Shown here in pieces: positions 1 to 6,152 of a DNA stretch of 7,790 nt. A model generated the notes under the pieces. The model searched no databases and was not told the origin of the DNA. It saw nothing but the letters and a program-made list of their open reading frames with translations. A program made the position numbers and the translations under genes. The stretch's first letter is position 1; the number at the start of each line of letters is the position of its first letter. Location: positions 1-7,790 of the forward strand of contig JAJZKH010000029.1 of assembly GCA_021850955.1 (NCBI GenBank), read 5' to 3'. This DNA is from Microcaldota archaeon. GTDB lineage: Archaea; Micrarchaeota; Micrarchaeia; Micrarchaeales; CABMGC01.

Positions 1-31
1 ACAAAACATATGCTATTTCGTCTATGAACAT
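1..31 (-). CDS. Possible 5' end of a minus-strand gene leaving the window
   Basis: On the minus strand an ATG at 31-29 opens a frame reading MFIDEIAYVL that stays open to the edge. An AGGAG-like Shine-Dalgarno element lies about five bases before the ATG, and the self-complementary TTTAAATA at 67-74 could serve as its TATA box, which would leave a leader of about 12 bases. Ten codons are too few to suggest a family. The call rests only on the start, the ribosome site and the promoter lining up, so it may be chance. Confidence 0.3.
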   Translation of the reverse strand, partial: MFIDEIAYVL

Positions 32-66
32 ATATACTCCTATTTAATATTGCCTAACATAAATTA

Positions 67-74
67 TTTAAATA
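67..74 (+). promoter_or_regulatory. TATA box for the DUF488 gene, possibly bidirectional
   Basis: TTTAAATA matches the archaeal TATA-box pattern. Its centre lies about 31 bases before the GTG at 102, so transcription should start almost at that codon and give a leaderless or nearly leaderless mRNA. The element is palindromic and could also serve a minus-strand gene at the left edge. Confidence 0.5.
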
Positions 75-101
75 TACTCTACTATTCTTATATGTGATTT
101 T

Positions 102-548
102 GTGTTGCTTGGCATAAAAAGAATTTATGAAAAATCAAGCATTACCGATGGGCGTAGAATTCTTATTGATCGGTTATGGCCCAGAGGAGTTAGAAGAAGT
201 ACTGCCAATATAGACTCATGGATACGAGATGTTGCCCCTAGTAAAGAACTACGTACTTGGTTTCTTCATGATCCTAATAGATGGACTCAGTTCGAAAAAA
301 AATACAGAAAAGAATTAGAAGCTAATGAGTATGTCAGAGTAATAATTAACAAATCAAAGAAGGATGACATTACTTTAGTTTACTCATCAAAAGAAAAACA
401 CAACAACGCAGTTGTACTATTAAGATTCCTAAAGGAAAAATTAAAAGAAGACCATAAACAAGAGTTAAGATTACTAAAAGAAAAGGAGAGACTTAAAAAA
501 CAACGTCAAAATCAAAGGAATTTGAAGTTAAACGTTAATTATTCTTAG
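102..548 (+). CDS. DUF488 family protein (YeaO-like) with a basic C-terminal tail
   Basis: The 148-residue product has the DUF488 hallmarks in order: an ILIDRLWPRGV segment (20-30), IRDVAPSKELRTWFLHDP (41-58), WTQFEKKYRKEL (61-72), and TLVYSSKEKHNNAVVLLRFL (91-110), which matches the family's conserved end. The biochemical role of this family is not established, so none is assigned. From about residue 111 the protein continues as a roughly 38-residue Lys/Glu/Arg/Gln-rich helical tail that looks coiled-coil-like and extends past the usual end of the domain. The start is GTG at 102. No ATG, GTG or TTG lies in frame between it and the upstream stop at 69-71, and the TATA box places the transcript start almost on it. 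TTG at 105 is the only close alternative. The gene converges on the S3Ae gene, with 29 bases between the two stops. Confidence 0.88.
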   Translation: MLLGIKRIYEKSSITDGRRILIDRLWPRGVRRSTANIDSWIRDVAPSKELRTWFLHDPNRWTQFEKKYRKELEANEYVRVIINKSKKDDITLVYSSKEKHNNAVVLLRFLKEKLKEDHKQELRLLKEKERLKKQRQNQRNLKLNVNYS

Positions 549-577
549 TTCTATTTTTAAAATCTTTACTTATTTGA

Positions 578-1141
578 TTATAACTCTACTCTTTTTATCT
601 CTAATCTTGTAAGTGGAGTTATGTTACTAACTTTTTTAATTGCTTCCTTTTGAATTGAACCATCTACCATCTCCTTTATTACAGTTTCTTTATCTGTACT
701 CTGGACATGTTCCTTCAAGAAGTTAGATAACTCTTTTCTTATTGCCATTCTTTTCTTTGTTGTTATTCTTGTATTTGTTGTTGCAATAAGTTTTATTATA
801 ATACCTGAGTTATTCTTATCGGTTAATTTATCTATTGTGTAAATAACACTTCCGTGTCTTTTTACAAATGAGTGTAAATAACTGAATGTTTGTTCTAAAT
901 ATTTTAATTGTGTATGTGCTGCATTTCCATTGACACTATTTATCTTTAATCCTACCACCATAAACGAGTGCATAGGATTATTTGTTATCCAGGACATACT
1001 CACTTTGATCATTCTTCCAGGAGCATTCTTTTCATCATTGATTGGCATCTCCCCTATCGTATTTTTTCCAAACAACTCAGGAGTGTATATATTTAACCAT
1101 TTTTTGGCCTTCCAATTTTCTAATCCTTTTCCTGTTGCCAT
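578..1141 (-). CDS. rps3ae: Small-subunit ribosomal protein S3Ae (eS1)
   Basis: The product is about 187 residues and belongs to the archaeal/eukaryotic S3Ae (eS1) family, a 30S protein absent from bacteria. Recognisable segments are WKAKKWLNIYTPELFGKNTIGEMP near the N-terminus (in parts: KKWLNIY, PELFGKNTIGE), GRMIKVSMSWIT, TYSYLHSFVKRHGS-like SYLHSFVKRHGSVIYTI, the basic RITTKKRMAIRKEL block, and a closing TPLTRLEIKRVEL. All are in the order expected for the family, and the length is close to normal. ATG at 1141 is preferred. The frame also offers TTG at 1144, adding one residue, but the ATG is stronger. The gene starts four bases after the S15 stop codon, so the two are almost certainly cotranscribed from the S15 promoter. 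No separate promoter fits in the junction. Confidence 0.93.
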   Translation of the reverse strand: MATGKGLENWKAKKWLNIYTPELFGKNTIGEMPINDEKNAPGRMIKVSMSWITNNPMHSFMVVGLKINSVNGNAAHTQLKYLEQTFSYLHSFVKRHGSVIYTIDKLTDKNNSGIIIKLIATTNTRITTKKRMAIRKELSNFLKEHVQSTDKETVIKEMVDGSIQKEAIKKVSNITPLTRLEIKRVEL

Positions 1142-1145
1142 CAAT

Positions 1146-1607
1146 TCATCTCTTTACAATAAGTGCTGCTTTTTCTGGATCATACTTCCAATCCTTATCA
1201 AGCCTGCCCTCCTTTTTATAATATTTAGTTAATCTCCAAATCTTAGACTCTATTCTGTTTAATCTAAGTTTATTGTGAACATCTTGTTTATTATTTGATA
1301 AATGTACTCTTACATTTACCGCTCTCTTCATTAAGTCCATTAAATCCTGAGGAAATTCTGGCTCATAGCCTTTTTCATTCATCACTATCGTTAATCTCTT
1401 GCCTAAAACTTGTTTTATGTATGGTACTTTGTGTTTATCCTTTAAGTACTGGCCTATTAATCTAGGCTCAATTCCTTTTTTAATGTATTCTGATATTTTT
1501 TCCTCTACCTCTTCCTTTGGCATAACTTCTTTAGGGTGAACTCCCATCTCTACTACTGGCTTTCTTGATTTTGATTTTCCTCTTTTTTTAGTATGCATCC
1601 TTGCCAT
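1146..1607 (-). CDS. rps15: Small-subunit ribosomal protein S15 (uS15, archaeal type)
   Basis: The 153-residue product starts MARMHTKKRGKSKSRKP, the typical archaeal uS15 N-terminus. The conserved S15 core lies in the C-terminal half: RVHLSNNKQDVHNKLRLNRI (100-119), ESKIWRLTKYYKKEGRL (120-136) and WKYDPEKAALIV (140-151). It binds the central domain of 16S rRNA in the small subunit. The frame is open 13 codons further upstream (to 1646), but those codons do not resemble S15. The TATA-like TATAAAAA at 1640-1633 would place transcription start within a few bases of the ATG at 1607, so the shorter start is chosen. S3Ae follows immediately. Many archaea keep S15 and S3Ae in the same neighbourhood with other genes between them; here nothing separates them. 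Confidence 0.94.
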   Translation of the reverse strand: MARMHTKKRGKSKSRKPVVEMGVHPKEVMPKEEVEEKISEYIKKGIEPRLIGQYLKDKHKVPYIKQVLGKRLTIVMNEKGYEPEFPQDLMDLMKRAVNVRVHLSNNKQDVHNKLRLNRIESKIWRLTKYYKKEGRLDKDWKYDPEKAALIVKR

Positions 1608-1632
1608 TAAATCACAATAAATTAATGTGTCA

Positions 1633-1640
1633 TTTTTATA
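1633..1640 (-). promoter_or_regulatory. TATA box for the rps15-rps3ae unit
   Basis: On the minus strand this reads TATAAAAA. Its centre is about 29 bases before the S15 ATG at 1607, predicting an almost leaderless transcript. A second TATA-like stretch further upstream (minus strand, about 1712-1701, TTATAAATATT) could give a longer transcript with a leader of about 70 bases. The sequence alone does not say which is used. Confidence 0.45.
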
Positions 1641-1644
1641 ATAC

Positions 1645-1673
1645 AAAGCTAAAAGAAAAACACGCTTAGCTTG
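1645..1673. repeat. Inverted repeat just upstream of the rps15 TATA box
   Basis: AAGCTAA at 1646-1652 is matched by its exact reverse complement TTAGCTT at 1666-1672, with a 13-base spacer. One more pair can form if a single base is bulged (C at 1644, G at 1673). It ends about five bases before the TATA box. It could be an operator, a leader hairpin if transcription starts further upstream, or part of the 3' end of valS, since on the minus strand its loop is T-rich. Confidence 0.45.
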
Positions 1674-1795
1674 TCTATATTAAACTATATATTTATCAGC
1701 AATATTTATAAGGGTATTGTTATTACTAAATACTTATTATATAAAGTAAAATGTCCAATAATTAAAAGTTACATATTTAAATGCAAATCCTGAAG
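1674..1795. other. AT-rich spacer after valS
   Basis: Between the valS stop and the inverted repeat there is no convincing gene. The stretch is nearly all A and T and holds several TATA-like strings on both strands (about 1685-1693, 1701-1712 and 1774-1781) and only very short open frames. No tRNA-like or C/D-box structure was recognised. Confidence 0.5.
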
Positions 1796-4147
1796 CTATA
1801 AATTTATCGTAACTTTGAAATGTGTCTCTGGTACATCTAAATTAGCTTTTTCTAATTTTATCTCATTTATTTTCATTATGCCCTTTATATCATTTAAGTA
1901 TCCTTTATCTATCTCTCCCTCTATTATTACCTCTTTTACTTCAGCGTTCAAGGCAAGTTTGTTATCATGCTTCCACGCTCTTATATAATTTATTAATTTT
2001 GAAATCTCCTCACCGTTTTCTAAGGATTTTTTATCAAATAATTCTTCTTCGAAAACAGGCCAATCACTTAAATGTATAGAGCTTTTCTTTTCTTGTATTT
2101 TATATAAATTTTGATAAATTTCTTCTGTTACATATGGCATATAAGGCGCAAATAGTTTAATTATAGATAAGAATACCTTGTTCAATACATATCCTGGGCT
2201 GTCTATGTTGTTATAAACCCTATGTTTAATATACTCCATGTAATTGTCAGTAAAGTTCCAGAAAAATGCCTCTATTTCTCTTTTAGCTCCAGCATAATTA
2301 TACTGGTCAAACATATCTGTTGCTTTTTTTATTGTATCATTTAACTTAGAGAGAATCCATTTATCAAATAAATTATTTACTTCTGTATTATCACTTTTTA
2401 TTTTAGATGTAAACTTTGCTACATTCCATAATTTATTTACCATTCTTGAACCTGTAATCAAATCCTTTTCTTGAAATAATGCCTCATCTCCTAATTTAGA
2501 AGAACTAGCCCAGTATCTGAGTGCATCAGCTCCATATTTTTCTATCATTGGCATTGGTTCTACTATATTGCCTACTGATTTATGCATAGGTTTTCCTTTT
2601 GAGTCTAGCCCATGTCCAGATATCATAACATCCTTCCAAGGGAGTTTTCCTGTATGCAAGTAACACTTAACTACAGTTGTGAACAACCAAAAAGATATTA
2701 TGTCATGTGCCTGTGGCCTTAATGACATCGGGTAAATATCATACTTTATCTCATTACTCAAACTCCATTTTTTATTTATCAAAGGCGTTAATGATGATGT
2801 CGCCCATGTGTCTAATACATCCTCCTCAGGGTATACCTCTGTAGAACCACAATTCTTACATGGTTTTTTCGGCATATCCTTTAATGGATTTACTGGAAGA
2901 TCCTCTTTTTCAGGAAATATGGGCTCATTACATTTTTTACAGTACCAGACAGGGAAAGGTATTCCATAATATCTTTGTCTAGATATGGACCAATCCCATT
3001 GTAATCCATTTACCCAGTTATCATATCTTACTTTCATATATTCTGGTTTCCAGTTTAATTGATTTCCTAGTTCTATTAGTTTCTCCTTCAAATCTAAGTA
3101 TTTTATATACCACTGTTTCTTTACCAAGAACTCTATCTCAGTATCACATCTTTCGTGCACATTCACTGTATGTTCTATATCTTTTTCTTCTATCAAAAAG
3201 CCCTTTTCTTTTAACTCCTCTATTATAGCTTTTCTTGCATCACGCACCTTCATATCCTTAAAATGAGGGTGTATCATGTTAGCCTTTTCATCTATTATTA
3301 TCTTTAACGGTAAATTGTATGCCTTGTACCATTCAATATCAGTTAAATCACCAAATGTACATGACATTACAACGCCAGTTCCTTTTTCAGGATTCACTCT
3401 TCTGTCTGTTTTAATCTCAACTTCCTGTCCAAATATAGGAACCTTCACTTTTCTTCCAACTAGCTTTGCATTTTTTTTATCATCTGGGTTGACAAATATT
3501 ATTACACAAGCAGGAAGAAGTTCAGGCCTTGTTGTAGCAATTATCACATCATCTGCAAACTTAATCTTAACAAATTTTGTGTTAAGCATTTTATCTTTCA
3601 GTTCCATTTGTGAAAGTGCAGTTTTACACTTAGTACACCATATAGTTGGGGTTTCCTTTCTATAAGCCCTATTCATTTTATAAAGTTCAATAAACGAGTA
3701 CTGAGATATGTGTTGTACATCTTTGCTTATAGTTGTATAAAAATATGACCAGTCTACAGAGACTCCTAATGTTTTCCATATATTTACATAAAGCTCTTCG
3801 TACTCTTTTATGCTATTTTCAACAAGTTCGATAAACTTTTCTCTTCCTACCTTTTCAGATAACACATTATTTTTCTTTTCAACTAAAATTTCAGTTGGCA
3901 ATCCATTGTTATCTAAACCAAACGGATAAAAAACATCATAGCCCTTCATTCTTCTATATCTAGCTACAAAATCGGCCTGTGAGTAAGAAAATACGTGTCC
4001 TACATGTAAAAATCCTGAAACTGTTGGAGGAGGCGTATCTATTGCAAAAATTGGTTTTCCATTCTTCTTAAATTTATTTATTTCATTAACTTCCCAATAA
4101 CTGCGTATTTTTTGCTCTACTTCCTTTGTTATATATTTATCATCCAT
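1796..4147 (-). CDS. valS: Valyl-tRNA synthetase (archaeal type)
   Basis: The 783-residue class Ia synthetase charges tRNA-Val. The catalytic domain shows PPPTVSGFLHVGH (39-51) with the HIGH motif as HVGH. The CP1 editing domain carries ATTRPELLPACV (204-215) and VVMSCTFGDLTDIEW (259-273), a valine-enzyme signature. Cysteine pairs C171/C174 and C403/C406 with C430/C433 suggest zinc knuckles. DVLDTWATSSLTP (443-455) is typical of archaeal ValRS. The KMSKS loop reads PMHKSVGN (520-527), so the first lysine of the canonical motif is not present. A helical anticodon-binding domain follows from about 590 to 720. The bacterial-type C-terminal coiled-coil arm is not evident, which matches the modest length. 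The start is ATG at 4147, which coincides with the start point predicted from the TATA box at 4176-4169, so the mRNA is probably leaderless. Confidence 0.96.
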   Translation of the reverse strand: MDDKYITKEVEQKIRSYWEVNEINKFKKNGKPIFAIDTPPPTVSGFLHVGHVFSYSQADFVARYRRMKGYDVFYPFGLDNNGLPTEILVEKKNNVLSEKVGREKFIELVENSIKEYEELYVNIWKTLGVSVDWSYFYTTISKDVQHISQYSFIELYKMNRAYRKETPTIWCTKCKTALSQMELKDKMLNTKFVKIKFADDVIIATTRPELLPACVIIFVNPDDKKNAKLVGRKVKVPIFGQEVEIKTDRRVNPEKGTGVVMSCTFGDLTDIEWYKAYNLPLKIIIDEKANMIHPHFKDMKVRDARKAIIEELKEKGFLIEEKDIEHTVNVHERCDTEIEFLVKKQWYIKYLDLKEKLIELGNQLNWKPEYMKVRYDNWVNGLQWDWSISRQRYYGIPFPVWYCKKCNEPIFPEKEDLPVNPLKDMPKKPCKNCGSTEVYPEEDVLDTWATSSLTPLINKKWSLSNEIKYDIYPMSLRPQAHDIISFWLFTTVVKCYLHTGKLPWKDVMISGHGLDSKGKPMHKSVGNIVEPMPMIEKYGADALRYWASSSKLGDEALFQEKDLITGSRMVNKLWNVAKFTSKIKSDNTEVNNLFDKWILSKLNDTIKKATDMFDQYNYAGAKREIEAFFWNFTDNYMEYIKHRVYNNIDSPGYVLNKVFLSIIKLFAPYMPYVTEEIYQNLYKIQEKKSSIHLSDWPVFEEELFDKKSLENGEEISKLINYIRAWKHDNKLALNAEVKEVIIEGEIDKGYLNDIKGIMKINEIKLEKANLDVPETHFKVTINL

Positions 4148-4168
4148 AATTGTTTTTATGTGTTAAAA

Positions 4169-4176
4169 TATATAAA
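4169..4176 (-). promoter_or_regulatory. TATA box for valS
   Basis: On the minus strand this reads TTTATATA. Its centre lies about 26 bases before the ATG at 4147, so transcription probably starts at or next to the start codon and valS has its own leaderless promoter. Confidence 0.6.
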
Positions 4177-4186
4177 AGTAGTGAAT

Positions 4187-4219
4187 TTTAAAAGTTTAAA
4201 AAAAGTTAAAAAATAAATC
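4187..4219 (-). terminator. T-rich terminator region after the ferredoxin gene
   Basis: Directly downstream of the ferredoxin stop the minus strand has several T runs (T6, T6 and T4 within about 33 bases) with no strong hairpin. Archaeal transcription often ends at such oligo-T tracts. It overlaps the region just upstream of the valS promoter. Confidence 0.45.
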
Positions 4220-4220
4220 T

Positions 4221-4577
4221 TTACTCGTAAACAGAGTGGTAAGTACTTCCAGCTTCATCATTTATTACTATGCATTCTCCTTCACATTGCACTAAACATG
4301 CTTGGCACAATATACATGAAGGTCCATTTACTGCAACTGAGATTCCTCCTGATTTTCCATCGTTTGAGTTTGCAAAGTGATTATGTCCATCATCTTTACC
4401 TGACCATTTATCCTTTACTGTTTTATCAACAGTTCCGTTCCATTGTGCATTAGCAGGAGCAGAATCTGTGTTAACATCATTTCCATCTCTATTCTTCATC
4501 TCAAAAACTCCCACTGGACAAACATCATGGCAATGTGAGCAACCTGTACATTTCTGTTTTTCTACATATACTTGCAT
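4221..4577 (-). CDS. Dicluster ferredoxin with a long internal insertion
   Basis: The 118-residue protein carries two 4Fe-4S binding motifs. The first is CTGCSHCHDVCP (C10, C13, C16, C20) with the usual proline after the last cysteine. The second is CILCQACLVQCE (C88, C91, C94, C98), where glutamate replaces that proline and an extra C102 follows. Between them lie about 67 residues, against a much shorter linker in simple bacterial 2x[4Fe-4S] ferredoxins. The linker is rich in Asn, Asp, Gly and Lys and includes H65 and H67. The protein is presumably a cytoplasmic electron carrier; its partner cannot be read from the sequence, although an FNR-like flavoprotein is encoded about 1.6 kb upstream. 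The start is ATG at 4577, with AAGGTG at 4589-4584 leaving six bases before the ATG. It follows a small gene by 12 bases and is very likely cotranscribed with it. Confidence 0.9.
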   Translation of the reverse strand: MQVYVEKQKCTGCSHCHDVCPVGVFEMKNRDGNDVNTDSAPANAQWNGTVDKTVKDKWSGKDDGHNHFANSNDGKSGGISVAVNGPSCILCQACLVQCEGECIVINDEAGSTYHSVYE

Positions 4578-4583
4578 AAATTA

Positions 4584-4589
4584 CACCTT
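4584..4589 (-). promoter_or_regulatory. Shine-Dalgarno site of the ferredoxin gene
   Basis: AAGGTG on the minus strand, six bases before the ATG at 4577, contains the GGTG core complementary to the archaeal 16S rRNA 3' end. It fits an internal operon gene and contrasts with the likely leaderless first genes nearby. Confidence 0.6.
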
Positions 4590-4766
4590 TTATTTTTTAG
4601 CCCTCTTTTTCCTAAGGACTAACTCATAATTATCTAAATCTTTATAAGCTTTTTCAATATGTTTATTTGGAGCTTTTCCTGAGATCATTGCTTTATGTGC
4701 ATTAAGTGCCTCTATCATTTTTTTATGATGTTTAATTCTCTTCTCAATAAACTCTTCATGTTTCAT
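4590..4766 (-). CDS. Small basic helical protein upstream of ferredoxin, unknown
   Basis: The ATG at 4766 gives 58 residues beginning MKHEEFIEKRIKHHKKMIEA and ending LRKKRAKK. It is very rich in Lys, Glu, His and Leu/Ile spaced as in amphipathic helices, with a likely turn around SGKAPNK, so a two-helix hairpin is plausible. It has no cysteines and no membrane segment, and I do not recognise a family. A GTG at 4781 would add five residues, but the TATA box at 4797-4806 predicts transcription start near 4775, downstream of that GTG, so the ATG is preferred with a leader of about 10 bases. The gene precedes the ferredoxin by 12 bases in the same unit. A role connected to the ferredoxin is only inference from position. 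Confidence 0.65.
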   Translation of the reverse strand: MKHEEFIEKRIKHHKKMIEALNAHKAMISGKAPNKHIEKAYKDLDNYELVLRKKRAKK

Positions 4767-4796
4767 GTAAACACAATACACTCTAAACTAAAAAAC

Positions 4797-4806
4797 TATT
4801 TAAATA
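4797..4806 (-). promoter_or_regulatory. TATA box for the small-protein/ferredoxin unit
   Basis: The palindromic TATTTAAATA is centred about 35 bases before the ATG at 4766, predicting transcription start near 4775 and a short leader. It lies in the gap after the preceding minus-strand gene, so this unit can be transcribed independently. Confidence 0.5.
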
Positions 4807-4836
4807 TTAATAAAAAACAATTTAACAAAGTAAAAG

Positions 4837-4872
4837 TAATTAAAAAATCTTTAAAATCAAGGAACTATATCT
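4837..4872 (-). terminator. Oligo-T region after the membrane-anchored protein gene
   Basis: Just past the stop at 4873 the minus strand holds T4 and T6 tracts in an AT-rich run without a clear hairpin. This is the type of signal archaeal RNA polymerase can terminate at. It separates this gene from the ferredoxin unit promoter. Confidence 0.35.
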
Positions 4873-5937
4873 TTACTGTGGATTATCCTGATAAATATCT
4901 TGTCCTGTAGTAATAAAAAAGTTCGAACTACTATCAACATACGTTTTATTTAAATGAATCATTTCAGCTGAGGTAGAAACTGGGACTAGAAAATCTTTGA
5001 ACTGAGATTTATTTAAACCGGTGTAAGATAATCTCCACATCTCATTTGTAAATGTAGGAATAGCAACAAATCTATCTTCAAAAACTAAACCATCTACTTG
5101 TTTTTTGGACATATTAACATACGATTGGTAGCTTAATTGTTGTGGTTTAAAGTTAAGTTCCGAGTAAGTCTCTGTCATAAGGCCGGTGAACTGTCCTTTA
5201 TTTTCACTTCCAGAAAAAATATCTCCTACTGCATTAAATGAAATCTCTGCAGTTCCACCATTATTAAGATCTTCGGCAAACATACTTACCCTGCCTTTTG
5301 AGATACTTAGGTGCATTTTAATCTTATCATTTTCATTTACTTTTTTAGAAAAATCTACAGCTCCTTCGTAAATCAACTTTGTATTCTTGTCATATACATT
5401 ATAAATTAAGTTGAATTTATCATTGCCATAATTGGTTAATGATTCTTGGTACCACCACCCTTTGTTTGTTAACCCATTTAATTCATATCCTATCCACGTA
5501 ACATCTTTTTGTTTTTTAGCAATAACTTCATACTCTAATGAGTGTGTTTTATTATTGAACATTTCACCTACTTGGGTATAAGTCGGTATTAGGGGGTAAC
5601 CATAGTATAGCGGTATTCCTATTCTACCTGCAATTATAGGCATTGCAAACAAAGATACACCAAAAATAACTTTTTTAATCGAACCTGCTTTCTTTTTAGG
5701 TACAGGTGGTACGTGAAGCTCTTCCTTATCATCCTTAGATCTTTTCAGTACTTTAAAATCAACTACATTAGAATGTTGAGTAGTCTCTGACTTTTCTAAA
5801 TTTTCTTGTGTTTTATATTTAATATCTGCAGTAACTACTCGTAGCCTTTTCTTTTTTCCATTTTTAATGTGTTTTACTTTGAGACCATTGTATATTAAAT
5901 TAAATTTTTGGGCCTTTTTAGCACCTATCTTATTCAT
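4873..5937 (-). CDS. Unknown membrane-anchored protein with a large outer domain
   Basis: From the ATG at 5937 the product has 354 residues. Residues 1-86 are highly basic and probably cytoplasmic. A single hydrophobic segment begins at about 89 (VIFGVSLFAMPIIAG, then IGIPLYYGYPLIP), preceded by KKKAGSIKK, so the remainder should face outside. Residues about 130-260 alternate in a beta-rich pattern (WIGYELNGLTNKGWWYQESL, NLIYNVYDKNTKLIYEG, MHLSISKGRVSMFAEDLNNG) and end FTGLMTETY (250-258). This recalls lectin-like beta-sandwich domains of archaeal surface proteins, but that is an impression and not a match I can prove. No catalytic motif is evident. The frame continues upstream of 5937 for about 60-70 codons with protein-like content but without a start codon, so the true N-terminus is uncertain. 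The gene stands alone between two T-rich regions. Confidence 0.75.
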   Translation of the reverse strand: MNKIGAKKAQKFNLIYNGLKVKHIKNGKKKRLRVVTADIKYKTQENLEKSETTQHSNVVDFKVLKRSKDDKEELHVPPVPKKKAGSIKKVIFGVSLFAMPIIAGRIGIPLYYGYPLIPTYTQVGEMFNNKTHSLEYEVIAKKQKDVTWIGYELNGLTNKGWWYQESLTNYGNDKFNLIYNVYDKNTKLIYEGAVDFSKKVNENDKIKMHLSISKGRVSMFAEDLNNGGTAEISFNAVGDIFSGSENKGQFTGLMTETYSELNFKPQQLSYQSYVNMSKKQVDGLVFEDRFVAIPTFTNEMWRLSYTGLNKSQFKDFLVPVSTSAEMIHLNKTYVDSSSNFFITTGQDIYQDNPQ

Positions 5938-6147
5938 CGTTCCAAAAAGTAGGTTTATCTGGTTAAAATATGAGCTTTCTGAATCTATTCCTGCATCATT
6001 AATCTTGTTTAGTAACTCATTAATACTATCATTAAATGAATCAATATCTTCATTAATAGGATTTATAGAGCTAAGCAGTTCAATGTGCTTCTCTAAACTT
6101 ACTACTAGATTTTTTGTCCCTATGGAATCATCACAATTAAAGTAATA
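5938..6147 (-). other. Start-less in-frame N-terminal extension of the preceding gene
   Basis: Upstream of the ATG at 5937 the same frame stays open for 70 codons, back to a TAA at 6150-6148, and contains no ATG, GTG or TTG. The translation looks like real protein: a helical, leucine-spaced stretch including LVVSLEKHIELLSSINP and DSFNDSINELLNKINDAG. GTG at 6134 and ATG at 6131 lie near its upstream end in another frame, and that frame stops after MIP. One added base between 6131 and 6121 would join this ATG to the long frame and give a protein of about 418 residues. Possible explanations are a sequencing or assembly indel, a real frameshift that shortens the gene, a non-canonical start (ATA or ATT), or a -1 ribosomal shift. 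Confidence 0.55.
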
Positions 6148-6152
6148 TTAAG

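Noticed and set aside
930..1232. Plus-strand open frame of 100 codons
   Set aside because: It lies opposite the S3Ae and S15 genes, which are firmly identified on the minus strand, and its translation has no recognisable features.
1608..1646. Longer S15 start adding 13 residues
   Set aside because: The added residues do not resemble S15, and the proximal TATA box lies within this stretch, so a transcript from it would lack those codons. A distal promoter could include them, but the family alignment still favours 1607.
3276..3665. Plus-strand open frame of 129 codons
   Set aside because: It lies entirely opposite the editing-domain region of valS and is a reverse-strand by-product.
4695..4910. 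Plus-strand open frame of 71 codons
   Set aside because: It overlaps the small basic gene, its promoter and an AT-rich spacer, with no promoter or ribosome site of its own.
5186..5371. Plus-strand open frame of 61 codons
   Set aside because: It is opposite the beta-rich part of the membrane-anchored protein and has no independent support.
5867..6145. Plus-strand open frame of 92 codons
   Set aside because: It covers the start-less extension on the other strand. The minus-strand reading is continuous with the known gene and has the more protein-like content, so this frame is treated as its shadow.
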